A DNA stretch of 48,470 nucleotides. It comes from Arthrobacter terricola (GTDB taxonomy: Bacteria > Actinomycetota > Actinomycetes > Actinomycetales > Micrococcaceae). A program made the position numbers and the translations under genes. Below the pieces are notes generated by a model. It saw only the letters and a list, made by a program, of their open reading frames with translations, ran no database searches and had not been told where the DNA came from. Below, one piece after another: positions 42,129 through 48,470 of the stretch (positions are counted from its first letter, which is position 1; the number at the start of each line of letters is the position of its first letter). The stretch lies in NCBI RefSeq assembly GCF_004354015.1, contig NZ_SMRU01000034.1, forward strand, positions 1 to 48,470, written 5' to 3'.

Positions 42129-44027
42129 TCAGAGATCGAAGCCGCGGCTGCGGAAATAGTCCATCCGCCGGTACAGGGTGGAGCGCCCGATCTGCAGGGT
42201 CTCCGCCGCCAGGCTGCGGTTTCCCTCCGACTCCTGCAATGCCGTCCGCAGCTCACTGAGCTCTGCGTCCTCCAGCCGGGAAAGCCTGCCCTTCGTCAGG
42301 ACGCGGTGGAATCCCTGCGGCAGATCGTCCACTGTGACTTCGGCGCCTTCTGATCGTTCCACCGCGTTGGACACGACGGCCCGGAGCTGGTCAATGTTCC
42401 TTGGCCAGTCAGCGTGCGTAAGTGTCGTGATAAGCCTCCGTGACAGCCTGCGCTCCCCCAATTCCGCCGCGATGGCATTGGCGAGCTGGGGAATGTCTTC
42501 CCTTCGGTTGCGCAAGGGCGCCACCGAGATCTCAAGGACGTCGAAGGCTTCTGAGAGCTGCAGTGTGGCGTCAGTAGGGCGGGTAATGGTGAAAATCAGC
42601 TTGGTGGCCGGGTTACCGCGCAGGCTGTGGGCAATTTCGCCGGCTTCGTGCTGGGAAAGTTCGTCAGCGTGTTCGATGATCAACGTCGTCGGTAGTTCTG
42701 TGGCCACCTGGTGCAGCACATCCATGAATTGCGGGCCCCGGAGGGCGCCGCTGCGCGCATCAACCACCAATTGGCCTCCCCGCAATGATGCGATGGCACT
42801 GGCAAGACGGAGTTTTCCGCTGCCCGACTCCCCGATCAACACCACGGACCTGTCGTGGTCCACAGCTTTCCGGACCAGGTTCAGGGTGCGCTTGAATTCC
42901 GTGCTTGTGCCATCCACATGCTTCATCAAGCGCTCAATGGTCCCTTGCGGGGGCGATTCGAGCCTTGTGACGACACTTGCCGCAGTTTCAGCATGCTCCG
43001 TGGCAGCGGCATGGGGCCGCACCACGACAATTGCCCCGACGTTCGCGGCCGACAATGTCACAGGCGAAATTTCCAAGGTGGACAGTCCCGGACCCTGCAG
43101 CATGACCTCACACGTCATATCGCGGCCCGAGGACATCACTGCCTTGGCGTAACCGGAGACAATCGAAAAATCGCTGTCCACCAGCATGGCCGTGGCCGAC
43201 GCATTCTGGAGCGAGTTCTTCCCGTCAACCGCGATGACTGCCCGGTTGCCCCTTCGCCGGGAAATTCTTAGGTACTCAGTGAGCAGGGCGCGTTCCTTCG
43301 AAGACGTCCGTACCTCGATGTCCCGCTCGATCCGCGAAGCGACGCCCTCGAGCATCAGCAACGTCGAAGACGGCTCCAGGGCGGGAACGCGGTTGGCCGG
43401 GAGCGTCAGACCGATCACAGCACGCACACGGTTATGGAACGGGTCCCGCACGAGGGAGGCAAAACACCAGTTGCCCCGCATGTCCTCACGGAAATGCTCC
43501 TCGGGGGCCAGCCACACACCGCGCCCCTCCTCCAAGGCCAGGCCTTCTCCGTTGCTGCCGCAGCTCTCCTCCAGCAGCGAGTATCCGGCAGGGAATCCGT
43601 CGTCGCGGAGGAAATTGGCTTTGACAAGCACCCCGTTTGGAGACGTCAGGCTGACATATCCACCCAAGTCAGCAGCCACCTCGTCCAGCTTCTGTAGATG
43701 CGGACCGGCTGCAGCCATGGTGAATTCATCAATGCGACCTTCGTCAAAGAAGCCACGATCGGCCACCGCGTCGACGCCGGCAGCGCGGCTCCGGTACCAG
43801 GAACGGGCCACGATCGGCCGGATACCGCTGAGGTCCGCATTTGGTTGCGTCAGGAATAGTTCGCGCACCCGGTCAATCTGCTGCAACGCCGCAGATGGCC
43901 AAGGGGACAATACTTCGACAGCAGCCATCTCAAGATCTTTCTGGAGAATCTGATACGAGCCCGACGACGACATCGCCTCCGGCACCATGGACATCACGGC
44001 CTGATCCAGAACCGCTTCCGCGACCAC
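42129..44027 (-). CDS. AcoR/MimR-like enhancer-binding-type regulator lacking GAFTGA
   Basis: The 632-residue protein has a GAF-like sensor region (about 85-235, with LLEESCGSNGEGLAL and CFASLVRDPFHNRVRAVIGL). A AAA+ domain follows with Walker A GESGSGK at about 397 and Walker B TLIIEHADE at about 446, and a FIS-type helix-turn-helix ends the protein (GNRSLAAETLQIGRSTLYRRM). Where sigma-54 activators have GAFTGA it reads VDARSGALRG. Actinobacteria generally lack sigma-54, and degenerate members such as MimR are known, so it probably works with a sigma-70-class holoenzyme. The GTG start at 44027 has AGGAGG upstream. It is divergent from a TetR gene across the palindrome at 44102. It is the best candidate for binding the GTGCCAG sites. 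Confidence 0.85.
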   Translation of the reverse strand: MVAEAVLDQAVMSMVPEAMSSSGSYQILQKDLEMAAVEVLSPWPSAALQQIDRVRELFLTQPNADLSGIRPIVARSWYRSRAAGVDAVADRGFFDEGRIDEFTMAAAGPHLQKLDEVAADLGGYVSLTSPNGVLVKANFLRDDGFPAGYSLLEESCGSNGEGLALEEGRGVWLAPEEHFREDMRGNWCFASLVRDPFHNRVRAVIGLTLPANRVPALEPSSTLLMLEGVASRIERDIEVRTSSKERALLTEYLRISRRRGNRAVIAVDGKNSLQNASATAMLVDSDFSIVSGYAKAVMSSGRDMTCEVMLQGPGLSTLEISPVTLSAANVGAIVVVRPHAAATEHAETAASVVTRLESPPQGTIERLMKHVDGTSTEFKRTLNLVRKAVDHDRSVVLIGESGSGKLRLASAIASLRGGQLVVDARSGALRGPQFMDVLHQVATELPTTLIIEHADELSQHEAGEIAHSLRGNPATKLIFTITRPTDATLQLSEAFDVLEISVAPLRNRREDIPQLANAIAAELGERRLSRRLITTLTHADWPRNIDQLRAVVSNAVERSEGAEVTVDDLPQGFHRVLTKGRLSRLEDAELSELRTALQESEGNRSLAAETLQIGRSTLYRRMDYFRSRGFDL

Positions 44028-44101
44028 TTCCGCCGCCTCCTGTGTCTAAAACTTCGAGAAGCGCTCAATACGGGCGCTTCATTGACCCCACTTCCAGAAT
44101 A

Positions 44102-44123
44102 GGCTAACTAATGGTCGTTAGCC
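44102..44123. promoter_or_regulatory. Perfect TetR-type operator between divergent regulators
   Basis: GGCTAAC-N8-GTTAGCC is a perfect seven-bp palindrome in the 136-bp space between the activator gene and the TetR gene. Its complement matches the sequence before the other TetR gene at 21210 in 16 of 20 positions. Confidence 0.75.
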
Positions 44124-44163
44124 AAGAGTTTTTTGGGGGTTACTTCTTTGTTAGTGTCAAGTT

Positions 44164-44811
44164 ATGAGCGGTAGGTCATACGAGGCTGCGCGAGACGCCT
44201 TCGCCCACCAACTTCAGGAGTGGGACTGGGCAGGCCAAGGGGCCTCGCGGCGGCACATCCTTGAAGCCTTTCTTGAGTTGGCAATAGCGAACGGCTTCAG
44301 CTCCGTCTCGATGCGAACGATCGCAAATGCCGTCAATATCAAGCCCCCCAGCCTTTACTCGCACTTCCCCAACGGGAGGGACGAAATCGTGGCCGAATCG
44401 CTCCGCTGGCACTTCCACCGCTTTGGCATGGCCCTACTGGAAGCCGTGGATCCGGCGACCTCTGCCGAGTCTTTTTGGGATGCGATGGTCAGGCTTCACT
44501 TCACCCGCCAGGTGAAGCTCCCGGAAAGCAACCTCTGGGACTTGCTAGTGGCCACCGACAGGATGGCCCACATCCTCCCGCCAGCCCTGCGCGATCAGGT
44601 CAATGACTGGGTGAGCCTCCATCAGAATATGTACGTGGCGGCCGCCACTGACATGGGCTACACACAAGCCGAGGAGCGGGTCAAAGTCGTCATGACCCTC
44701 CTCGAAGGAGCCACCAGATGGGCATCACCCGATTGCAATGACGACGAAATGGAAGAATTGACTAGTCGCGCCGTCACGCTTTCCCAGGTTGTTCTCGCGG
44801 CCCAATTTTAG
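44164..44811 (+). CDS. TetR-family regulator, divergent from the activator
   Basis: The 215-residue protein has a TetR DNA-binding domain at about residues 20-70 (ILEAFLELAIANGFSSVSMRTIANAVNIKPPSLYSHF) and a C-terminal domain with LWDLLVATDRMAHILPPALR, shared with the TetR at 20490. The start ATG 44164 lacks a clear ribosome-binding site and the upstream sequence is AT-richer than the surroundings. It likely represses both itself and the divergent activator through the 44102 palindrome, and possibly the TetR operon at 21 kb as well. That would layer a repressor over the activator of the catabolic regulon. Confidence 0.88.
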   Translation: MSGRSYEAARDAFAHQLQEWDWAGQGASRRHILEAFLELAIANGFSSVSMRTIANAVNIKPPSLYSHFPNGRDEIVAESLRWHFHRFGMALLEAVDPATSAESFWDAMVRLHFTRQVKLPESNLWDLLVATDRMAHILPPALRDQVNDWVSLHQNMYVAAATDMGYTQAEERVKVVMTLLEGATRWASPDCNDDEMEELTSRAVTLSQVVLAAQF

Positions 44812-44888
44812 TTTGAGCGCGAGGTTTCGTCCGACTACTGACCGAACCGGCACAGGTACGACCGAGTCCGACGACGAGGGTGTGCACT

Positions 44889-45005
44889 ATGCGCACAGAC
44901 GTCTTTGAGATTGTCAGGAGAGCCGTGCCCGGCGCCTTCGACGCAGCAACTAGGGAGCTGGACCGCCAGGAAGACCGGTCTCTAAATCTGATTCAGGTGA
45001 GTTAA
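44889..45005 (+). pseudogene. N-terminal gene fragment cut by site C (possibly SHMT-like)
   Basis: ATG 44889, preceded by GAGG, opens a frame of 38 codons whose end (RELDRQEDRSLNLI) resembles the N-terminal region of glycine/serine hydroxymethyltransferase-type PLP proteins. It then runs directly into the left arm repeat of site C and stops. It looks like the 5' end of a gene truncated by the recombination junction. The family call is tentative because so little remains. Confidence 0.4.
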
Positions 45006-45112
45006 GGGTGAGTCCGGCACCAAAAAGTTCAAATGGCTCTGACCAAGATCAATAAACCCGCAGGTCAACCCCAACTAAGAGCCCCTGTCGGATTCGAGCC
45101 GACGAACCCCGC
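44996..45112. repeat. Composite attachment-like site C (right half missing)
   Basis: Left arm GGTGAGTTAAGGGTGAGTC at 44996-45014, CCGCAGGTCA at 45058-45067 and a core from 45079 to about 45112. The core then runs straight into sequence matching 1677 onward, upstream of the ATPase gene. The right arm and about 380 bases present at site A are absent, so this site is truncated by a deletion or aberrant exchange. Confidence 0.7.
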
Positions 45113-45194
45113 CAACTGGAGGCCGGCGGGATCCTAGGCTGGCGGAAGTTTCACCGGTTTCACCAGTTTCACCTACTTTTACCTCTGAGGTTCC

Positions 45195-45521
45195 GTGCAA
45201 GCCATCAAGCCAACAGCAGGCGCGCCACTCCCCCGGATCTGGCGGGACGGGCCGGGCTCGTGCACGAATTCGAGCACGGTCTCCGGCAGTTCCGGAGCGC
45301 CCGGGCTGGTAACGATCATCACCGGATCCAGGGGCATCGGCAAAACCGTAATGCTAAGTGCCGCGGAATCGATCACACGACAGCATCGCCGGGCGGCGAT
45401 CTCCCGGACGGACAACTCCGGGTTCCTGGCGAAGGTCGGCGATGACATGTTCCGGCTGCTCGACGAGCTCGGAGACGGATCTCCAGCGCGAAAAATCACC
45501 GCTTCCTCGGCCGCCGATTGA
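45195..45521 (+). pseudogene. Truncated copy of the AAA+ ATPase at 1761
   Basis: DNA from about 45113 matches 1677 onward, including the AGTTTCACC tandem block (45147-45173) and the GTG start. The frame retains Walker A (TIITGSRGIGKTVM) but passes through small indels near the start, then stops after KITASSAAD. There the sequence jumps to the region just after the intact gene's stop, an internal deletion of about 740 bases that removes Walker B and the C-terminal domain. It cannot be a functional ATPase. The linked membrane-protein gene downstream is intact. Confidence 0.8.
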
Positions 45522-45651
45522 GGCAACAACCGCCGCAACGTCAGCTGATCCAAACTAGACGATTCAATCGTCCAAAGAACTTTGGACAATCCGACGGAAC
45601 ATCTGGACCCCGGACACTTCGCGAGCTCGGTGAAGCCCTACACTTTTGGTC

Positions 45652-46179
45652 ATGGGGAGTGAGTCAAAGTCCATCGCATGGCCATGGCCGGTGATCGGAC
45701 GGGCCGCGGCTGGCCTCTGCGCGGTGGCCAATCTGTCCATTCTTGGTGTGATCATCGTCGACGCGGTGACCAGCAGCACTGCCGCGGTCCTCGCAGCCAT
45801 GGCACCCCCGAAAGGGCCGCTCGGTCTCCTGGCTTTCGGGGTGCATGCCTCGATCATCCTCGGCGCTGTCGTTGCGGTGAACTCCCTGCCCGGCCCCGGT
45901 TACGGGAAGAACATCTTCAGGCGTAACGACCTCTCCGGTCTGAGAAAAGCTGCCCCTGCACTACCGCTCCTTGCCGTTTCGTTCCTGCTTTACTGGTGCG
46001 GCTTCATGGGCGTCACGGAGTTCGCATGGAGACACAACCAGCCCTGGTCGGACATTGCAGCCGTCAGCGCAGACACCGCAGTCCTCGGAGCTGCCGCCTT
46101 CGCCCTCTGGCTGATCCTCGTCGCCCTCGGCATGAGATCCCCGCATTCTCCGGGAAACACCCCGCCGGAACAGCCCTAG
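45652..46179 (+). CDS. Small membrane protein, unknown function
   Basis: The 175-residue protein has about four hydrophobic segments (VIGRAAAGLCAVANLSILGV; GLLAFGVHASIILGAVVAV; ALPLLAVSFLLYWCGFMG; AVLGAAAFALWLILVALG) and a short polar C-terminus. I do not recognise the family. ATG 45652 is used, because the homologous fragment at 2970 begins there too. In both duplicates it lies just after the ATPase gene, about 125 bases away, suggesting the two proteins act together, the ATPase perhaps with a membrane partner. This is the only intact copy. Confidence 0.7.
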   Translation: MGSESKSIAWPWPVIGRAAAGLCAVANLSILGVIIVDAVTSSTAAVLAAMAPPKGPLGLLAFGVHASIILGAVVAVNSLPGPGYGKNIFRRNDLSGLRKAAPALPLLAVSFLLYWCGFMGVTEFAWRHNQPWSDIAAVSADTAVLGAAAFALWLILVALGMRSPHSPGNTPPEQP

Positions 46180-46240
46180 CCTCGCCCGCCGCCGCCCTCT
46201 CGCGCTTACGGCGGGATCAGCACGGCGGGCAAAACAACCT

Positions 46241-46514
46241 ATGATGCACTTCTCCCTGCCAGAAGACCAAAGGCGCTACGAGCAGCTGGTCGCCGCCCTG
46301 GCCGGCAGCAAGGACCCGAAGATCAGCTACCGCTGGACCCGCACGGACGGACCCGAGCAGCGGGCCGAAAGGCGAGCACGTGGCCCGACTCTGGTTTGTC
46401 GGCGCCAACCCCTGGCTGGGTGAAGTGTCCCCGATCGAGGCGATCCGGGACATGCGCGCCAAAGACGTCATGGGCGCGGCCGTAGCCATGACGGAGGACA
46501 GGTTCACCGCTTGA
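46241..46514 (+). pseudogene. Frameshifted antitoxin of a RES-type toxin-antitoxin pair
   Basis: The first frame (from ATG 46241) reads RYEQLVAALAGSKDPKISYRW. The second, ending at 46514, reads RLWFVGANPWLGEVSPIEAI and then DVMGAAVAMTEDRFTA, the NPWLG-xSPIEAI pattern of the Xre/MbcA/ParS toxin-binding domain. The switch lies somewhere in 46345-46375 and no single frame covers both parts. The stop overlaps the TTG start of the RES gene by two bases, keeping the operon layout of MbcAT/ParST systems. Likely inactive. Confidence 0.65.
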
Positions 46515-46990
46515 CCCAGGTCTGCTCCGCCACGGGCCTGGCCTTCGTGGACGGGCCTGTCCACGGTTACAGAATCGCGAAATCCTCCTACGGCCCGCTG
46601 AACCCGCTGGCGCGAACCCCCAGCTCCCCCGACAGGTCCTCATGGTCCCGTTTCGACACCCCGGGATCCACGGTGTACCTGGCCGGTGACAGGAGAACAG
46701 CCTATGCCGAGACCCTCGCGGTGGCACGGGTGGCCAACGACTTCCGCAACGCGATTGCCTTCGCCGCCGAGCAATTCGACGTAACGGTGGAGGAAGCCAG
46801 CAAGATGGTCCAGGACGACTGGACCAGAAACGGGAACATGGCCCCAGGCTGGCTACCGGCCAGCTGGCGTGATCTTCGCCGGCCTGAGAGCATGGCCGCC
46901 TTCACCGCATTGCCTCGGGCAAATGCTTGGCCCCTACCGCGTCGTCGATGGGTCATGAAGCAAATAGCCGCTACGCAGTCAGCGCCGTGA
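46511..46990 (+). CDS. RES-domain toxin, probably C-terminally altered
   Basis: The 159-residue frame has RES-family features: GYRIAKSSYGPLNPLAR near the start, SRFDTPGSTVYLAGDRRTAYAETLA in the middle, with the Arg and Tyr/Glu expected of these NAD-degrading toxins. After PASWRD the sequence becomes Arg/Pro-rich and shorter than usual, so the C-terminus may be frameshifted or lost. The start is TTG overlapping the antitoxin stop. With its antitoxin broken, a fully active toxin would be harmful, so decay of the toxin is plausible. Confidence 0.6.
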   Translation: MTQVCSATGLAFVDGPVHGYRIAKSSYGPLNPLARTPSSPDRSSWSRFDTPGSTVYLAGDRRTAYAETLAVARVANDFRNAIAFAAEQFDVTVEEASKMVQDDWTRNGNMAPGWLPASWRDLRRPESMAAFTALPRANAWPLPRRRWVMKQIAATQSAP

Positions 46991-47015
46991 TCGGTCGATG
47001 TTCGGCGAATTGGTG

Positions 47016-47255
47016 CTAGCCGAGCATCCCGAGGTATTGGGAGCGGCATTTCATCGCGTGGATGAGCTCTTCGCTTCCATCGTCCCAGACCAGCACGACG
47101 AGCTCCAGCAGCCGGCCGCGGGTGTCGAAGCCGAGGCGGAGGAACCGGCGCGGGTCCTCATCATCAAGGGGAACTGATACCAGTGGCCACGACGCCGCCT
47201 CGATGCCGTCTTCGGAACTGATCCCGTGTTTGTGTGCGGAGCGGCGGACGATCAC
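47016..47255 (-). CDS. Small toxin-like protein of a two-gene toxin-antitoxin module
   Basis: The 79-residue protein, starting at GTG 47255, overlaps the antitoxin stop by four bases (GTGA). It begins IVRRSAHKHGISSEDGIEAA and has RFLRLGFDTRGRLLELVVL and HAMKCRSQYLGML, the compact basic build of small RNase-like toxins resembling the BrnT/DUF4258 group. The conserved His/Arg at the start and Lys/Arg at the end would suit an RNase site. The assignment comes from pairing with an RHH antitoxin plus overall shape. Confidence 0.65.
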   Translation of the reverse strand: MIVRRSAHKHGISSEDGIEAASWPLVSVPLDDEDPRRFLRLGFDTRGRLLELVVLVWDDGSEELIHAMKCRSQYLGMLG

Positions 47256-47512
47256 GCAGCGTGTGCCCAGGCCGCGAGGGCGGCACGGAAGGCCTCCGAC
47301 CGGTTCATGTGCTCGCGCTCGGCCCGCGCCATCACGGCTGCCAACTCCTCGACGGTCAGCCGGACCGGAACGACCTGTGAGGCGTCCGCGCCCCGGGCGG
47401 GGCGCCCCATCCGTGACTTCAGTTCTTCGACGTCGTAGCCGGCTTCGGCTTCCTCGACCCATTGGTCGATATCGGCTTCTGAGACCTCGCGTCCGTGCAT
47501 CTTACGTTCCAT
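47252..47512 (-). CDS. RHH/CopG-type antitoxin
   Basis: The 86-residue protein has an acidic N-terminus (SEADIDQWVEEAEAGYDVEE) and a C-terminal ribbon-helix-helix stretch (VVPVRLTVEELAAVMARAER, then MNRSEAFRAALAAW). It lies directly upstream of the toxin-like gene with a four-base overlap, so the two are co-translated. A short palindrome, TCGTA-T-TACGA, nine bases before the start, is a likely site of autorepression. Confidence 0.75.
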   Translation of the reverse strand: MERKMHGREVSEADIDQWVEEAEAGYDVEELKSRMGRPARGADASQVVPVRLTVEELAAVMARAEREHMNRSEAFRAALAAWAHAA

Positions 47513-47520
47513 GCAGATAA

Positions 47521-47531
47521 TCGTATTACGA
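47521..47531. promoter_or_regulatory. Palindrome upstream of the RHH antitoxin
   Basis: TCGTA-T-TACGA lies nine bases upstream of the antitoxin ATG, the place expected for an operator of an autoregulated toxin-antitoxin operon. Confidence 0.55.
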
Positions 47532-47754
47532 ATGTGTCCGGGCGGCTAGCCGCGTTCAAAGGTGAGGTCGGCGACCCGGGACTTGGCGGCAGGATTTTCG
47601 CTAGTTCACCGCAACGGACACCGGCTAGTTCGCGCGGATGTCGTGGCAAATATCGCCTCATGAGCCGGCTTATGCTCGCCCTTGAACACCCAGTCGGGCT
47701 GCTTCGTAAGGATCCACGGGCGCAAGTCAACACTCAGCCCCAAAAACTGATTAA

Positions 47755-48120
47755 GGTGAGTTAAAGGTGAGTTAAAGGTGAGTCCGGCACCCGAAAGTTC
47801 GAAAGCCACCAGCCTCGGCCGGCAAACCCGCAGGTCAAGGTCGCATTGAAGCTGGTACCGGATTTCGGACCGGCGATCGTCACGGGATTTCCACGCCGCC
47901 CGCGGTCAGGCGCGTCAGTAAAACCGCAGGTCAAACCCCAACTAAGAGCCCCCTGTCGGATTCGAAGCGACGACCCCCGCTTTAGGCCCGGACGCCTGTG
48001 CGCGCTTCGAAACTCGTGGTTTTCGCCCGGATTCTAGGGGTTTTGCAGGCAATGACAGGCCGGTGATTTGTCATCGGTTGCCGCTCATTAAGGTGAGTTA
48101 AAGGTGAGTCGGTTGCAATT
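47755..48120. repeat. Composite attachment-like site D (expanded left arm)
   Basis: The left arm at 47755-47784 has three GGTGAGT units instead of two. CCGCAGGTCA occurs near 47830 and at 47924-47933, the core lies at 47946-47985, and the right arm at 48092-48110 is followed by GGTTGCAATT. Inner CCGCAGGTCA to core is 13 bases and core end to right arm 107 bases. The T-arm has one changed base here (GAAGCGAC for GAACCGAC). The 240 bases between the antitoxin and this site hold nothing else I can identify. Confidence 0.75.
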
Positions 48121-48134
48121 GCTGACCGCAGAGC

Positions 48135-48170
48135 CATGCCCGTCATGCCCGTCATGCCCGTCATGCCCGG
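48135..48170 (+). repeat. Four tandem copies of a 9-bp unit
   Basis: CATGCCCGT occurs three times head to tail from 48135, followed by CATGCCCGG. It starts just right of site D's arm, at the position where sites A and B have a single ATGCCCG-like sequence, so it looks like a local expansion. Confidence 0.8.
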
Positions 48171-48362
48171 TCCAACACCGCCTCCAACCAAGCTTCCTCC
48201 TCCAGCCTGCAGTGGACCTCAGCGGTCCGTCTGGCTTTCATGGAGGGACGCGTCCGGGAACACATGACCGAAGTGAGCCTCCATTGCGGCCAACCGCAAG
48301 TTGTAATCGGCTTCGACTTCTCCAGCTGGCGAGGCGATGAGGCACGTCGACGGTCATTTTCC

Positions 48363-48390
48363 ACGACAGTTAATCTTATCTGTCGTAAGA
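48363..48390. promoter_or_regulatory. Overlapping palindromes before the AbiEi-type gene
   Basis: ACGACAG-N10-CTGTCGT (48363-48386) overlaps TCTTA-N7-TAAGA (48374-48390), ending two bases before the ATG at 48392. AbiEi antitoxins are known to repress their own operon by binding inverted repeats; the site almost touches the start, so the transcript may be leaderless or nearly so. Confidence 0.6.
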
Positions 48391-48391
48391 T

Positions 48392-48470
48392 ATGAACATG
48401 AAGCACCAAAGCCATCTGCTGGACCGCCTGCCGCGCGGCCTGTTCAGCATCTCCGACGCCGCCCAACACG
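48392..48470 (+). CDS. AbiEi-type antitoxin, N-terminal fragment (cut by window edge)
   Basis: ATG 48392 (or 48398) opens a frame to the window end: MNMKHQSHLLDRLPRGLFSI then SDAAQH. The LPRGLFSISDA segment is like the start of the N-terminal winged-helix domain of AbiEi antitoxins, which begin with a short helix before the DNA-binding wing. Palindromes abut the start. Only 26 residues are visible, so the call is provisional. If right, an AbiE-type gene lies on each side of the att-bounded array. Confidence 0.5.
   Translation, partial: MNMKHQSHLLDRLPRGLFSISDAAQH

Overview
The window is GC-rich, with GTG and TTG starts, densely packed operons and strong GC-rich hairpin terminators. Gene content suggests a soil actinobacterium of the Arthrobacter/Paenarthrobacter group (Micrococcaceae). 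This assignment is inferred; there is no rRNA or complete tRNA to anchor it. The region is accessory DNA: defence/toxin-antitoxin genes, broken duplicate genes and two blocks of catabolic genes.

The most striking feature is four copies (near 1.07-1.43, 9.05-9.39, 45.0-45.1 and 47.75-48.11 kb) of a composite attachment-like site. A roughly 40-bp core resembles the 3' half of a tRNA gene read on the minus strand. The core is flanked on both sides by a paired 11-bp repeat (GGTGAGTTAAAGGTGAGTC) and carries CCGCAGGTCA repeats on its left. Spacing is fixed: 107 bp from core end to right arm in three copies and 13 bp from CCGCAGGTCA to the core in three copies. These sites divide the window into segments of about 8.0, 35.9 and 2.9 kb. 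No recombinase gene is visible.

Layout. 0-1.0 kb: end of an AbiE toxin-antitoxin pair. Segment 2 (1.3-9.2 kb): an AAA+ ATPase, a membrane-protein remnant, and a divergent peptidase cluster (iclR-pepE opposite DUF1177-NCS1 permease-M20 peptidase). Segment 3 (9.3-45 kb): glycogen-debranching-type glucosidase; small conserved proteins; two APC permeases; four Gfo/Idh (inositol-dehydrogenase-type) oxidoreductases; a frameshifted sugar-lactone oxidase; a D-lactate/glycolate-type FAD/Fe-S dehydrogenase; two D-2-hydroxyacid dehydrogenases; an IlvD/Edd dehydratase; an SDR; an aldehyde dehydrogenase; IolD; a HyuA/HyuB pair; an FAH-family hydrolase; a class III aminotransferase; a degenerate enhancer-binding-type activator; and two paralogous TetR regulators. 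Segment 4 (45.1-47.9 kb): a broken copy of the ATPase, an intact copy of the membrane protein, a decayed RES toxin pair and a small RHH toxin-antitoxin pair. After the last site, a new AbiEi-type antitoxin begins at the window edge.

Segment 3 reads as one catabolic programme for a cyclitol- or sugar-acid-like compound, probably with an amine or amide nitrogen. Permeases import it, dehydrogenases oxidise ring or sugar hydroxyls, IolD could cleave a cyclic dione, and HyuAB plus the aminotransferase could handle lactam/amine nitrogen. The dehydratase, SDR and FAH hydrolase match the logic of non-phosphorylative sugar-acid routes ending in pyruvate and lactate, which the hydroxyacid and lactate dehydrogenases could process. 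Related palindromes (best form GTGCCAG-N3-GGRACAC) lie upstream of most of its transcription units and suggest one regulon, plausibly of the activator at 42.1-44.0 kb. The two TetR genes share a second operator type.
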